DNA from: Bacteroidales bacterium
GTDB lineage: Bacteria; Bacteroidota; Bacteroidia; Bacteroidales; WCHB1-69
Direction of reading: 5' to 3'
DNA: 64,000 nt
Assembly (NCBI GenBank): GCA_017394765.1
Contig: JAFPXF010000002.1
Span: 62,001 to 126,000 of the forward strand
A model generated the notes under the pieces. The model ran no database searches. It was not told the DNA's origin and worked only from the letters and a program-made list of their open reading frames with translations. Of the stretch, positions 43,277 to 51,443 are shown piece by piece. Positions within the stretch are counted from its first letter, which is position 1. Every line of letters starts with the position of its first letter. Made by a program: the position numbers and the translations under genes.

Positions 43277-43504
43277 CTAACAGCTAGAATCGTCCCTGTT
43301 TTTGCTCGATTTCACGAGGTCTACAAGGATATAACCGGTCAATATGCCCCAGATAGCCATCAAAACAGGGCTTTTTTTCAGAATATTGTCGGAAAACTGT
43401 CCGGATTTGTACCAGTAGAGCAGTGACAGAAGCAATCCAGCCGCAATTCCGGCAACATGCCACCACGTCAGGTTCTTTTTCCAAAAGTCGTTATTGTTTT
43501 TCAT
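43277..43504 (-). CDS. small membrane protein, DUF6132-like
   Basis: 75 residues from the ATG at 43504. Two hydrophobic helices (WHVAGIAAGLLLSLLYWY and SPVLMAIWGILTGYILVDLV) in the arrangement of the DUF6132 family (small two-helix proteins with a central YWY). Function unknown. Overlaps the end of the upstream gene by 14 bases, so co-translated. Confidence 0.7.
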   Translation of the reverse strand: MKNNNDFWKKNLTWWHVAGIAAGLLLSLLYWYKSGQFSDNILKKSPVLMAIWGILTGYILVDLVKSSKNRDDSSC

Positions 43505-44273
43505 TGGCAATTTTGTCGTATTGATAATTGAAATAATTGGAACGTATCTTTTCCCGAATCTGCTCATCACTCCAGCGCACGAGGTCGTAATAGTTGAAGC
43601 GACAGTACATCATAAAATCAAGCAACTCATCTCCTTGTAAACCAGTCAGTTCAGAAACAATATCGCGGTTGTACTTCTGATGGATACGGTCCACCTCATC
43701 CTCGTAGGAAAGCATCTCGTTATACAGTCTGTTCATTTTCCCTTTTCTGCTGTATTTATCGTACAAGTAGGAGATGGGCGACATGGTGACACCTCCGCCA
43801 AGTGAGAGTATGTTTCCATTTTCTTTGTAAGTGGCGTTGGCCTTCTGCCATTCCGACAGCTGCACCTCCTCTACACGTTTGTAGTACTCGGGCAGTTCCA
43901 AAGTGACAATATCTTTTTTGAAACCCTCATACGAAGGGTTGATGCCGATAATGGTCACCTCTTTCAGCATCGTGACTTTATAATACAGGAAGAAATCCTC
44001 GAAACCATAAAACAGATCTTTGTCAATAGCAGCGACAAGTTGTCGGTATATGGATTTGGAGATAATCAGCGTGTCGTTTAGGGAAAGGTCAATCTCGAAA
44101 CGACCGTTTTTGTCCGTGAAGGCGAATTTCTGTGTGTTCACGTTATAGACACTGGCACCGGCGAGCGGCTGGAAGGTGATGCCGTCAAACACACGCGCAG
44201 AATACCGTTTCTGTTGAGCATAAGTTGCTATAACACAAACTAATAACCCTAATATAAGGATGAATTTTTTCAC
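43491..44273 (-). CDS. exported protein with carboxypeptidase-regulatory-like domain
   Basis: 260 residues beginning with GTG at 44273 (signal peptide MKKFILILGLLVCVIATYAQ). A CarboxypepD_reg-like beta domain follows (ARVFDGITFQPLAGASVYNVNTQKFAFTDKNGRFEIDL, ~25-90), then a helical part with no recognised domain. The start is the only one that gives the signal peptide. A -7 box ends 5 bases upstream, implying an almost leaderless mRNA. Probably periplasmic or outer-membrane associated; not a TonB receptor. Confidence 0.8.
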   Translation of the reverse strand: MKKFILILGLLVCVIATYAQQKRYSARVFDGITFQPLAGASVYNVNTQKFAFTDKNGRFEIDLSLNDTLIISKSIYRQLVAAIDKDLFYGFEDFFLYYKVTMLKEVTIIGINPSYEGFKKDIVTLELPEYYKRVEEVQLSEWQKANATYKENGNILSLGGGVTMSPISYLYDKYSRKGKMNRLYNEMLSYEDEVDRIHQKYNRDIVSELTGLQGDELLDFMMYCRFNYYDLVRWSDEQIREKIRSNYFNYQYDKIANEKQ

Positions 44274-44278
44274 GAAGG

Positions 44279-44286
44279 CAAAAGTA
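44279..44286 (-). promoter_or_regulatory. -7 box 5 bases from a GTG start
   Basis: TACTTTTG on the minus strand ending 5 bases before the start codon at 44273. No convincing -33 element. Confidence 0.55.
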
Positions 44287-44478
44287 CAAAATTTTATGTA
44301 TGATGAAAGTAACTAGTTTTATTCATCCTTGACGTTTGTCTTTTGGCTTATAGCATTAACTTGGCAATAGATAATAACAATAGCCAGTTTAGTAAAACGC
44401 AAAAAAAAATGAATTATTGTCGAAAAATAATTTACTCATAGATTAAACTTTTAAAAAAGAATAAAGTCGCAATAACAT

Positions 44479-44486
44479 TATTTTTG
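44479..44486 (+). promoter_or_regulatory. -7 box 5 bases from the TolC-like start
   Basis: TATTTTTG ending 5 bases before the ATG at 44492, mirroring the divergent gene. No convincing -33 element, so a fortuitous match is possible. Confidence 0.45.
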
Positions 44487-44491
44487 AAAAT

Positions 44492-45811
44492 ATGCATAAA
44501 TTTGTCTTTATAGTTGGCTTTATACTGTTGATATTCAGCAATATAAAAGCTCAGGAAAGTTTAGAAAAAAAGAATTTCACCCTTGAAGAATGTCTGCAAT
44601 ATGCGGAAAACCATAACTTCACTTTGCAATCAGCCAACATCAACATTTCTTCTACCGAGTTAAATTTAAGACAAACCAAAGAGAACATTGCTCCGACAAT
44701 ATCTGCCACTGCATCACAGAGTTTCAATTTCGGGAACTACGAGAAATCTATCGGCTGGGGCGGCAACTACGGCATCAATGCAGGCATGACCCTCTTCAAC
44801 GGCTTGAGTAATGCCAACAAAATCAAACAGGGCCAGCTGAATGTCGAACAGTCACAGTTGTCACTTGAAAGCAGCAAGAACAACATCCGTGTTTCCACTA
44901 TCCAAGCGTTTTTGGCCATTATGATGAACGAGGATCTGCTCTCTTACCAGCAACAGGTACTCATCGCCAGCAAAGAGCAAATGGATCAAGGCCAACAGCA
45001 GCTCGAGGTAGGTCAAATTCTCGAAAGCGATTACAAAATGCTACAGGCGCAATATATGTCAGACCTATATAATATTGAAAACACTAAACACAATATCCAG
45101 TCTAATTATTTGACACTCAAAAATTTATTGTCATTAGACCCTGCAATGGACATAAGCATCTCCCGCCCAGATAGCGCGACAATTTTCAAAAATCTGGAAC
45201 TCCCTGCATTGCAAGAACTTATTGACCGTTCCACAAACTATCTTCCCGAACTGAAAATGAGTGAAAATGAAATCACAAGCGCAGAATACGATGTGAAGAT
45301 TCAGAAAGCCGGTTTTTATCCCACTTTATCGGCCAATGCGGGCATCAGCACAGGTTATAACGGCTCCAATCTCACTTCTCCCAACACCGGTTGGGGTACA
45401 CAACTATGGCACGGTCTCGGGGAGAACATCGGCCTAAGTCTCAACATCCCGATTTACCAACGCAGCAACGTCCGCAACAGCGTGAAGCTGGCGGAATACC
45501 GCGCCGAACAGGTCGAGTTGGAAAACAAGGAGACCGTTTATAAGGTCAACCAAGAGCTACAGCAGAGTTACATCGATGTTGCCAAAGCGCAGAACGACTA
45601 CATTGCGGCAGAGGCCAAGAAAGACGCCTACCTCGCCAACTACAAAACCTACAAACTACGTTTCCAATACGGCTCCGTCACCGCTGTTGACCTCATCCAG
45701 CAGCAAACTAACTTTCTCAACCAACTCAACCAGTTCATGCAGGCAAAATACTCGTACGTACTGAAACGTAAAATCTTGGATGTCTATATGGGAATCCCCG
45801 TAACATTATGA
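44492..45811 (+). CDS. TolC-family outer membrane efflux protein
   Basis: 439 residues. Signal peptide (MHKFVFIVGFILLIFSNIKA) then the two OEP repeats: FTLEECLQYAENHNFTLQSAN ... FGNYEKSIGWGGNYGINAGM and, in the second half, KAGFYPTLSANAGISTGY ... LSLNIPIYQRSNVRNSVKLAEY. Forms the outer-membrane channel for the HlyD-type adaptor and MacB-like ABC transporter encoded next on the same strand. Length is usual. A 31-base tandem repeat separates it from the adaptor gene. Confidence 0.93.
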   Translation: MHKFVFIVGFILLIFSNIKAQESLEKKNFTLEECLQYAENHNFTLQSANINISSTELNLRQTKENIAPTISATASQSFNFGNYEKSIGWGGNYGINAGMTLFNGLSNANKIKQGQLNVEQSQLSLESSKNNIRVSTIQAFLAIMMNEDLLSYQQQVLIASKEQMDQGQQQLEVGQILESDYKMLQAQYMSDLYNIENTKHNIQSNYLTLKNLLSLDPAMDISISRPDSATIFKNLELPALQELIDRSTNYLPELKMSENEITSAEYDVKIQKAGFYPTLSANAGISTGYNGSNLTSPNTGWGTQLWHGLGENIGLSLNIPIYQRSNVRNSVKLAEYRAEQVELENKETVYKVNQELQQSYIDVAKAQNDYIAAEAKKDAYLANYKTYKLRFQYGSVTAVDLIQQQTNFLNQLNQFMQAKYSYVLKRKILDVYMGIPVTL

Positions 45812-45871
45812 TGGAGAATTCCTTAAACAGCCTCGAAGAGGCAAAACGCGCGAAGTGCAATTAACCACACA

Positions 45872-45953
45872 CAAGCGAAGCGCAGTGTGGGGCGTACCCA
45901 ACCAAGCGAAACGCAGTGTGGGGCGTACCCAACCAAGCGAAGCGCAGTGTGGG
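45872..45953. repeat. 31-base tandem repeat
   Basis: About 2.6 copies, 31-base period, unit beginning CAAGCGAAGCGCAGTGTGG; copies start at 45872, 45903 and 45934 and differ by a single base (AAGCGAAACG in copy 2). Located between the TolC-like and adaptor genes. Confidence 0.9.
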
Positions 45954-45989
45954 AACTAATGAAAGAATAAGAAAGAAATAAGAAATAAT

Positions 45990-47222
45990 ATGAAGAAGTC
46001 GAAAAAAATATGGTGGATTTTAGGAATCTTTGCGGTGGTCATCATCGTTTTAATCCTGATGTTCGTCATGAAAAAAAGCAAGAAAAGCGAGTTGCAGGTA
46101 ATAACCGAACGCAGCCTCATCGACAGCATTGAGGTCACCGTAACTGCCACGGGTGAGTTGCAGCCCGTCTATAAGGTCGATGTCGGAACACAGGTGTCTG
46201 GCATCGTGGAACACATCTACGTGGATTTCAACTCCGTGGTGAAGAAAGGGCAGTTGCTGGCCGAGCTCGACCGTTCCAACCTCAACGAACAGCTCACGCA
46301 GGCAAAAACCAGCGTGTCGAACGCCCAGAGCAATTTGACGTTAGCTCAGCAACAGTACGACCGCATTAAAACACTGTACGACAACAAAGCGGCCACCCAA
46401 GAAGCCTACGAATCTGCGACCAACTCATTGAATCTGGCGAAAAATCAGCTTCGCACAGCCCAGTCGGACCTGTCACGCGCACAGACGAACCTCTCCTACG
46501 CCACGATTACCTCACCCATTGACGGGATAATCATGGACAAAGCTGTGGAAGAGGGACAGACGGTTGCTTCTTCGTTCAACACCCCCACGCTGTTCACCAT
46601 CGCCAACGACCTGACCCAAATGCAAGTGGAGGCGAAGGTGGATGAGGCCGACATTGGCGAGGTGAAGGCTGGCCAACCCGTGACGTTCACTGTTGATGCC
46701 TTCCCCGACGACGTGTTCACCGGTACCGTCAAGGAAGTACGCATCAACCCCACTGTCACTTCCAACGTGGTGACCTACACCGTCATCATCAACGCACCCA
46801 ACCCCGAGACAAAACTTTTCCCTGGCATGACCGCCAGTGTGACCATCACCACCAAGAAAGAGAGCGGTGTCTGCATCCCCATGACCGCCCTATTCGCCTC
46901 CATCGAACCGGAAATGATGAAACAGTTGGAGAAGAAAGGCTTCGCTTTCAAGTCGTTATATAAAAACCAAGAAGAACTCGCCCAGGGACTGAAGGATGTC
47001 ACCAAGAAAACCATTTGGGTAAAAACGGGCGAAAAAACATACGAACAGAAGAGCGTGACCACAGGTTTGAACAACGGTGTCAACACCTTGATTCCGGAAG
47101 GGTTGCAAGAAGGGGAAGAAGTGGTTACCGGTGTGAGCGAGACCACGGGGATGTCGCAAAACAAAAATGGCGGCAGCACCAACCCTTTCATGCCCGGCCC
47201 GCCGCAACGTAAAACACGGTAG
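45990..47222 (+). CDS. HlyD/MacA-type periplasmic adaptor
   Basis: 410 residues. N-terminal TM helix (KIWWILGIFAVVIIVLILMFVM), a lipoyl/barrel-sandwich half (GTQVSGIVEHIYVDFNSVVKKGQLLAELD), a coiled-coil hairpin (QLTQAKTSVSNAQSNLTLAQ, LAKNQLRTAQSDLSRAQTNL), then the second half ATITSPIDGIIMDKAVEEGQ and a beta-barrel domain. Bridges the TolC-like channel and the MacB-like pump. Its stop TAG coincides with the start of a degenerate palindromic element (GTAGAGACG). Confidence 0.93.
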   Translation: MKKSKKIWWILGIFAVVIIVLILMFVMKKSKKSELQVITERSLIDSIEVTVTATGELQPVYKVDVGTQVSGIVEHIYVDFNSVVKKGQLLAELDRSNLNEQLTQAKTSVSNAQSNLTLAQQQYDRIKTLYDNKAATQEAYESATNSLNLAKNQLRTAQSDLSRAQTNLSYATITSPIDGIIMDKAVEEGQTVASSFNTPTLFTIANDLTQMQVEAKVDEADIGEVKAGQPVTFTVDAFPDDVFTGTVKEVRINPTVTSNVVTYTVIINAPNPETKLFPGMTASVTITTKKESGVCIPMTALFASIEPEMMKQLEKKGFAFKSLYKNQEELAQGLKDVTKKTIWVKTGEKTYEQKSVTTGLNNGVNTLIPEGLQEGEEVVTGVSETTGMSQNKNGGSTNPFMPGPPQRKTR

Positions 47223-47246
47223 AGACGAATCACATACGTCCTCATC
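47219..47246. repeat. degenerate REP-like element at the adaptor stop
   Basis: Begins GTAGAGACG, the first TAG being the adaptor stop codon; right arm partly decayed (CGTCCTCATC). Confidence 0.55.
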
Positions 47247-47262
47247 ACAAACGGACAGAGCT

Positions 47263-48006
47263 ATGGCAAAAGACATATTAAGAGTCGAAAAACTGGAACG
47301 CGTGTTCCGAGTGGGCAGCGAAGATGTGCGCGCCTTGCGGGGTGTATCCTTCACCATCACAGAAGGTGAATTTGTAAGCATCATGGGCACCAGTGGTTCC
47401 GGGAAATCCACTTTGCTGAACATCTTGGGTTGTTTGGACACACCCTCTGCCGGCGACTACATCATCGACGGGGTTTCCATCAAAAAACTAAGCAAGAACG
47501 AGTTATCCACACTCAGAAACCGAAAAATCGGGTTTGTGTTCCAGAATTACAACTTGTTGGCGCGCACCACAGCCATTGAAAATGTGGAATTGCCGTTGTT
47601 CTACAACAGTGACGTGCCCGCCAAGGAGCGTCGCGACCGCGCGATTGCGGCCTTGAAACTTGTGGGGTTGGAGAGTCGTATGGAGCATAAGCCGAACCAA
47701 CTCTCCGGCGGCCAGCAGCAGCGTGTCGCTATCGCCCGCGCATTAGTCAACGATCCGGTCATCCTGCTCGCCGACGAGGCCACTGGTAATCTCGACACCC
47801 GCACCTCTTACGAAATCATGAGTCTGTTCCAAGACCTTCACCATCAAGGAAAAACCATTGCATTTGTCACGCATGAACCTGACATTGCTACCTTTACCAC
47901 CCGAAAGATCAAGCTTCGGGATGGTCAGATCATCGAGGACTCCCCTATCGACACACAATCGGCCGCCGACGCGCTGGCAGCCCTCAACCTCCAAAAAGAA
48001 GACTAA
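47263..48006 (+). CDS. MacB-type ABC transporter ATP-binding protein
   Basis: 247 residues from the ATG at 47263, which gives the family start ([20 protein letters not shown]). Walker [18 protein letters not shown]-loop [10 protein letters not shown], signature [16 protein letters not shown], Walker [14 protein letters not shown]. LolD/MacB-type (LptB-like short C-terminus). Energises the separate permease encoded 3 bases downstream. MacB is here split into ATPase and permease genes. Confidence 0.95.
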   Translation: MAKDILRVEKLERVFRVGSEDVRALRGVSFTITEGEFVSIMGTSGSGKSTLLNILGCLDTPSAGDYIIDGVSIKKLSKNELSTLRNRKIGFVFQNYNLLARTTAIENVELPLFYNSDVPAKERRDRAIAALKLVGLESRMEHKPNQLSGGQQQRVAIARALVNDPVILLADEATGNLDTRTSYEIMSLFQDLHHQGKTIAFVTHEPDIATFTTRKIKLRDGQIIEDSPIDTQSAADALAALNLQKED

Positions 48007-48009
48007 GCT

Positions 48010-49230
48010 ATGAATATCGGAAATCTCATCAAAGTGGCTTTCAGCTCGCTGTTCCGCAACAAGATGCGCACTGCTCTCACTATGCTCGGCATCATCATCG
48101 GCATCGCATCGGTCATCGCCATGGTCAGCATTGGGCAGGCCTCCACTCAAAGTGTGAAAACGGAACTCTCCTCCATGGGATCCAACATGATTATGATCAT
48201 GCCCGCCCGTCAACAACGCGGTGGTGTGGACATGGGTATGTCTTCCTCCAAATCGTTGGACAACAAAGACTTGGAGTCTCTGACAAAAAACACACGCTAT
48301 GTGGCTGCCGTCTCTCCCATGGTCAGCAGCAACAAGCAGCTGATTTATGGCAACAACAACCACAGCTGTTCCATCAACGGCGTGTCAGCCTCCTACCTTG
48401 ACATCCGCAAATACGAACTGAAGGACGGGGTGATGTTCACCGAAGAGGATGTCCGACGCTACAACAAGGTGTGTGTCATCGGGCAGACCGTAGTGAAAGA
48501 GCTTTTCACCAACGGAGAGGACCCTATAGGCAAGACCATCCGCTTCGGTTCCATTCCGATGACAGTGATCGGGACCTTGGCGGAGAAAGGACAGAACGGC
48601 ATGGGCAACGACCAGGACGACATTGTGTTGGCACCCTATACCACTATCCAAAAGCGTTTTTTAGGCATCAACTATTTCAACATGCTGTTTGCCTCGGCAC
48701 GCTCTGAGGAGGAGTCGGAGCTGGCCGCCACAGAAATCACCTACATCCTGCGCAGCAACCACGGCATCAAAAGCGGTGCCAACGATGATTTTGACATCCG
48801 GACACAGGAGGAGTTGGTCTCCACAATGAGCTCCATATCCAGCCTGATGACCACGCTTTTAGCCGCCATCGCCTCCATTTCGCTGATCGTGGGCGGTATC
48901 GGCATCATGAACATTATGTACGTCACGGTGACGGAGCGCACCAAAGAGATCGGTCTGCGCATGGCCATCGGGGCTCACAACCGCGACATCATGCTGCAGT
49001 TTTTGTGTGAAAGCGTGATTTTGAGCTTGATTGGAGGTATCATCGGCATCATTTTCGGGCTGATTATTTCCTTCGTGGCGTCAAAACTGATGCACATGCC
49101 CTACGTGGTGAGCGAGATGGCCATCTTGGGGTCTTTCCTCGTATGCGCCCTCACGGGCATCTTCTTCGGCTGGTATCCTGCAAAGAAGGCCGCGAATATG
49201 GATCCTATTTCGGCGTTGCGGTACGAGTAA
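48010..49230 (+). CDS. MacB-type ABC transporter permease
   Basis: 406 residues. First helix MRTALTMLGIIIGIASVIAM, a large MacB_PCD periplasmic domain (~40-270), then three helices of the FtsX type (LLAAIASISLIVGGIGIMNI, ESVILSLIGGIIGIIFGLII, LVCALTGIFFGWYPAKKAAN). Ends with the family C-terminus DPISALRYE. With the ATPase, adaptor and TolC-like gene it forms a tripartite efflux or mechanotransmission pump. Substrate unknown. Order tolC-macA-ATPase-permease on one strand suggests one operon. Confidence 0.95.
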   Translation: MNIGNLIKVAFSSLFRNKMRTALTMLGIIIGIASVIAMVSIGQASTQSVKTELSSMGSNMIMIMPARQQRGGVDMGMSSSKSLDNKDLESLTKNTRYVAAVSPMVSSNKQLIYGNNNHSCSINGVSASYLDIRKYELKDGVMFTEEDVRRYNKVCVIGQTVVKELFTNGEDPIGKTIRFGSIPMTVIGTLAEKGQNGMGNDQDDIVLAPYTTIQKRFLGINYFNMLFASARSEEESELAATEITYILRSNHGIKSGANDDFDIRTQEELVSTMSSISSLMTTLLAAIASISLIVGGIGIMNIMYVTVTERTKEIGLRMAIGAHNRDIMLQFLCESVILSLIGGIIGIIFGLIISFVASKLMHMPYVVSEMAILGSFLVCALTGIFFGWYPAKKAANMDPISALRYE

Positions 49231-49279
49231 TCTCCGCGTATCGCGCGTATCTGCACGTATAAGGCAAGCAAACGTGCGC

Positions 49280-49335
49280 TTTCTCCCGCAGATCTCGCAG
49301 ATTTGCGCAGAAGTTCTGTGTGTCTGCGGGAGAAA
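49280..49335. repeat. inverted repeat TTTCTCCCGCAGA ... TCTGCGGGAGAAA
   Basis: Perfect 13-bp arms around a 30-base loop that itself carries CGCAGATT/TTGCGCAGAA words. After the permease gene; could act as a terminator but has only a TTTAT tail. Confidence 0.8.
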
Positions 49336-49366
49336 TTTATTTTATGGTTTCTAATTTGAAAAGTTG

Positions 49367-49374
49367 TATTTTTG
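49367..49374 (+). promoter_or_regulatory. promoter -7 box of PIN toxin-antitoxin pair
   Basis: TATTTTTG, 23 bases before the ATG at 49398. Confidence 0.75.
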
Positions 49375-49397
49375 CGGGTTGAAAAAAGAACAAAATT

Positions 49398-49682
49398 ATG
49401 GGCAATACATCAACATACCAAGCATCCGCTGCGATGAGCAATTTGTGGAATTATTTGCGCGGTTTGTCTTTGTCATACGAAGATAGGCATTGGCTTGCGG
49501 ACAAATTGATTGAAAACACGGAAAAGAAAGAAAGAAAAAGGAAAAAAGAACTGGTTTTCCCGCACATTAGTGAAGACCTCAAACCATCGCCAGAATTGAT
49601 GGCCATGGTTCTTGGGCCTGTACCCGAAGGCTTTGATATAGACAAGGAACTTGAACAGATGTGGGAGGAGCGTGCAAAATGA
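49398..49682 (+). CDS. probable antitoxin of PIN system
   Basis: 94 residues. Start MGNTSTYQASAAMSNLWNYL, basic middle (ENTEKKERKRKKELVF), acidic tail (EGFDIDKELEQMWEERAK). The layout fits the small DUF-type antitoxins that precede PIN toxins in Bacteroidota; no DNA-binding fold is certain. The TGA stop overlaps the next ATG (ATGATG). Confidence 0.7.
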   Translation: MGNTSTYQASAAMSNLWNYLRGLSLSYEDRHWLADKLIENTEKKERKRKKELVFPHISEDLKPSPELMAMVLGPVPEGFDIDKELEQMWEERAK

Positions 49683-50095
49683 TGGTGTTTATAGATACGA
49701 ATGTGGTTCTTGATTTCGTATGTAGAAGAGAACCGTTTTATAAAGATGCTTCAGAAGTGTTTGTCATGCACGAACGCGGTGATATAGACTGTGTCATATC
49801 TGCTTTAACTATCATAAACTGTGCATACGTTATGAGGAAGATTTTCCTCAAGTCAGAAATCAATGCTGTCATAGAATGGCTCTGTGGATCATTTATTGTG
49901 TCTTCCATCAGTCGAGACAACATTATGGATGCTGTTCGAAAGGATTCATACGATTTTGAAGATACCGTACAATATTATTCCGCCTTATCGTATCATCCCG
50001 ACGTGATATTGACCCGTGATAAGAAAGGTTTCTCCGACCTGGACATCCCCGTGATGACCCCAGCGGAGTTTCTGGAGAGAAGTAGGCGGCAATAG
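49679..50095 (+). CDS. PIN-domain (VapC-like) toxin
   Basis: 138 residues. PIN-fold acidic residues: D5 in MVFIDTNVVLDF with the TN pair, E27 region, D in YDFEDTVQYYSAL and LTRDKKGF. VapC-type RNases cleave tRNA or rRNA; the target here is unknown. The start overlaps the antitoxin stop. Paired with the upstream gene in antitoxin-first order. Confidence 0.88.
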   Translation: MMVFIDTNVVLDFVCRREPFYKDASEVFVMHERGDIDCVISALTIINCAYVMRKIFLKSEINAVIEWLCGSFIVSSISRDNIMDAVRKDSYDFEDTVQYYSALSYHPDVILTRDKKGFSDLDIPVMTPAEFLERSRRQ

Positions 50096-50104
50096 AAAAA
50101 GTTG

Positions 50105-50112
50105 TATCTTTG
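50105..50112 (+). promoter_or_regulatory. -7 box upstream of a small exported protein gene
   Basis: TATCTTTG, 10 bases after the PIN toxin stop and 99 bases before the next start. Confidence 0.6.
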
Positions 50113-50211
50113 CGGGTTGAAAAATGACAAAAAGCAATAAGTAGTAACGAAACAAAACGCCTATGAGCAAAACCGACGGAGCCGGATGGGATATAACGCG
50201 GCGAAATACGA

Positions 50212-50778
50212 ATGACAAAAATAGTTACATGTTCTCTTCTTTTTTGTATGATGTTCTTAATTTGCGTACCAATCTATTCGCAAAAGGTTGTTTCTGACAC
50301 AAAAGATGGTGGTCAAAGATGTATTGTGACAGATTTTGCTATTTTCGGGAAATATATTGAGAATAGTGGTCCTATTGGAGTCGCTTTAGAGTATCATTCT
50401 TCCGAGAATCGTCCTTCAGAATACATTTTACAAATCAGATACAAATACCTTTTCCCACAAACAATTTCAAAAGGATCTCAATTAATGATGAATCTTAAAG
50501 CAAATAAACAGACTTTGACTCTACTCGCTGATAAAGATGTAACACGTGAAGATTTGGAAAAGATAGTACGAGAAGATATTGTTATTCCAACAGCTAATGG
50601 CACTTGGTATTTGGGAACTGCATGTTACAGTATTAAAGAAGAGAATATTGGTCAGATAATTGATAATATTGTGGAAAGTATGGTTTTTTCTGACGAAACA
50701 ATTGCGATTAGCCCTCAATTCACTTATGGATTGGAAAAGTGTTACAAGAATATATTGAAACGCTTAAAGAAGTATTAA
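50212..50778 (+). CDS. exported protein of unknown function
   Basis: 188 residues with a signal peptide (VTCSLLFCMMFLICVPIYSQ; end SQ is a common Bacteroidota cleavage pattern). No family recognised; has a beta-rich first half (ALEYHSSENRPSEYILQIRY) and a helical end (GLEKCYKNILKRLKKY). AT-richer than neighbours. Own -7 box. Confidence 0.7.
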   Translation: MTKIVTCSLLFCMMFLICVPIYSQKVVSDTKDGGQRCIVTDFAIFGKYIENSGPIGVALEYHSSENRPSEYILQIRYKYLFPQTISKGSQLMMNLKANKQTLTLLADKDVTREDLEKIVREDIVIPTANGTWYLGTACYSIKEENIGQIIDNIVESMVFSDETIAISPQFTYGLEKCYKNILKRLKKY

Positions 50779-51140
50779 TTATAGGCTGTTTTCAACAATT
50801 ACTGTTATAGTCTATCTGTTATCCACCATCCTCATCACTGCCTCGCTCTCCATCAAGGAGAAACAAAACAACTTCTTGCCCAAGTCTTTGAACGAAGCAC
50901 CGAATGTGTAGAGGCGTGTAAGCGGTCGTGGACAGTGGGAATTTCGCACATATCGTAGGTTTTCCCATCCTTGGCAGTTGATTTCAAAATGCAAATATAC
51001 AACAAAAAACAGGGCTTGTCAAGAGAGAAAATTATTTATCTTTGTGCGTATTCTCAAAAAACACGTAACCATATCAAAAAAATTGTATTTTTGCCGCGCT
51101 AAATTTTTTTATTAACAATTTAAAGAAAGAGGTATTTTTT
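50779..51140. other. gap with one dubious minus-strand frame
   Basis: A 60-codon minus-strand frame at 50812-50994 has a plausible amino-acid mix (contains LGKKLFCFSLMESEAVM) but no promoter or start context; it may be a chance frame or a repeat-borne peptide. The rest holds the rpsU promoter. Confidence 0.4.
51086..51093 (+). promoter_or_regulatory. rpsU promoter -7 box
   Basis: TATTTTTG, 47 bases before the rpsU ATG. Confidence 0.8.
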
Positions 51141-51335
51141 ATGATTATTGTTCCCATTAAAGAAGGCGAGTCCATCGACAAAGCGCTCAAGAAACTGAAA
51201 AAGAAATTCGACAAGATTGGTGTGAAGAAAGAAATCCGCGCCAGACAGGAATTCACCAAAAAGAGCGTCATCAGACGGGAGCAATTGCGCAAAGCCATCT
51301 ACGTTCAGAAGCTTCGTGCTGCTGAAAACGAATAA
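51141..51335 (+). CDS. rpsU: ribosomal protein bS21
   Basis: 64 residues: MIIVPIKEGESIDKALKKLK, KIGVKKEIRARQEFTK and RREQLRKAIYVQKLR. Small-subunit protein. In Bacteroidota rpsU is typically followed by xerC and hpf, as here. A terminator-like hairpin lies between rpsU and xerC, so the downstream genes may be read at lower level. Confidence 0.97.
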   Translation: MIIVPIKEGESIDKALKKLKKKFDKIGVKKEIRARQEFTKKSVIRREQLRKAIYVQKLRAAENE

Positions 51336-51356
51336 CGGAAGGTTTTGACAATCACG

Positions 51357-51384
51357 AAAAACAGGGCGCAACCCTGTTTTTTTT
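51357..51384 (+). terminator. hairpin with T-tract after rpsU
   Basis: ACAGGG / CCCTGT stem flanked by A and T runs, T8 tail. GGCCATTGGCTTTTAGCC words follow (51386-51442). Confidence 0.85.
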
Positions 51385-51443
51385 GCTTTTGGCCATTGGC
51401 TTTTAGCCATTAGCCAAAAGCTAACATCCAAAAACCAAAAGCT

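Noticed and set aside
45872..45953. 31-base repeats considered as a mini-CRISPR
   Set aside because: Repeats are directly abutting with no spacers between units.
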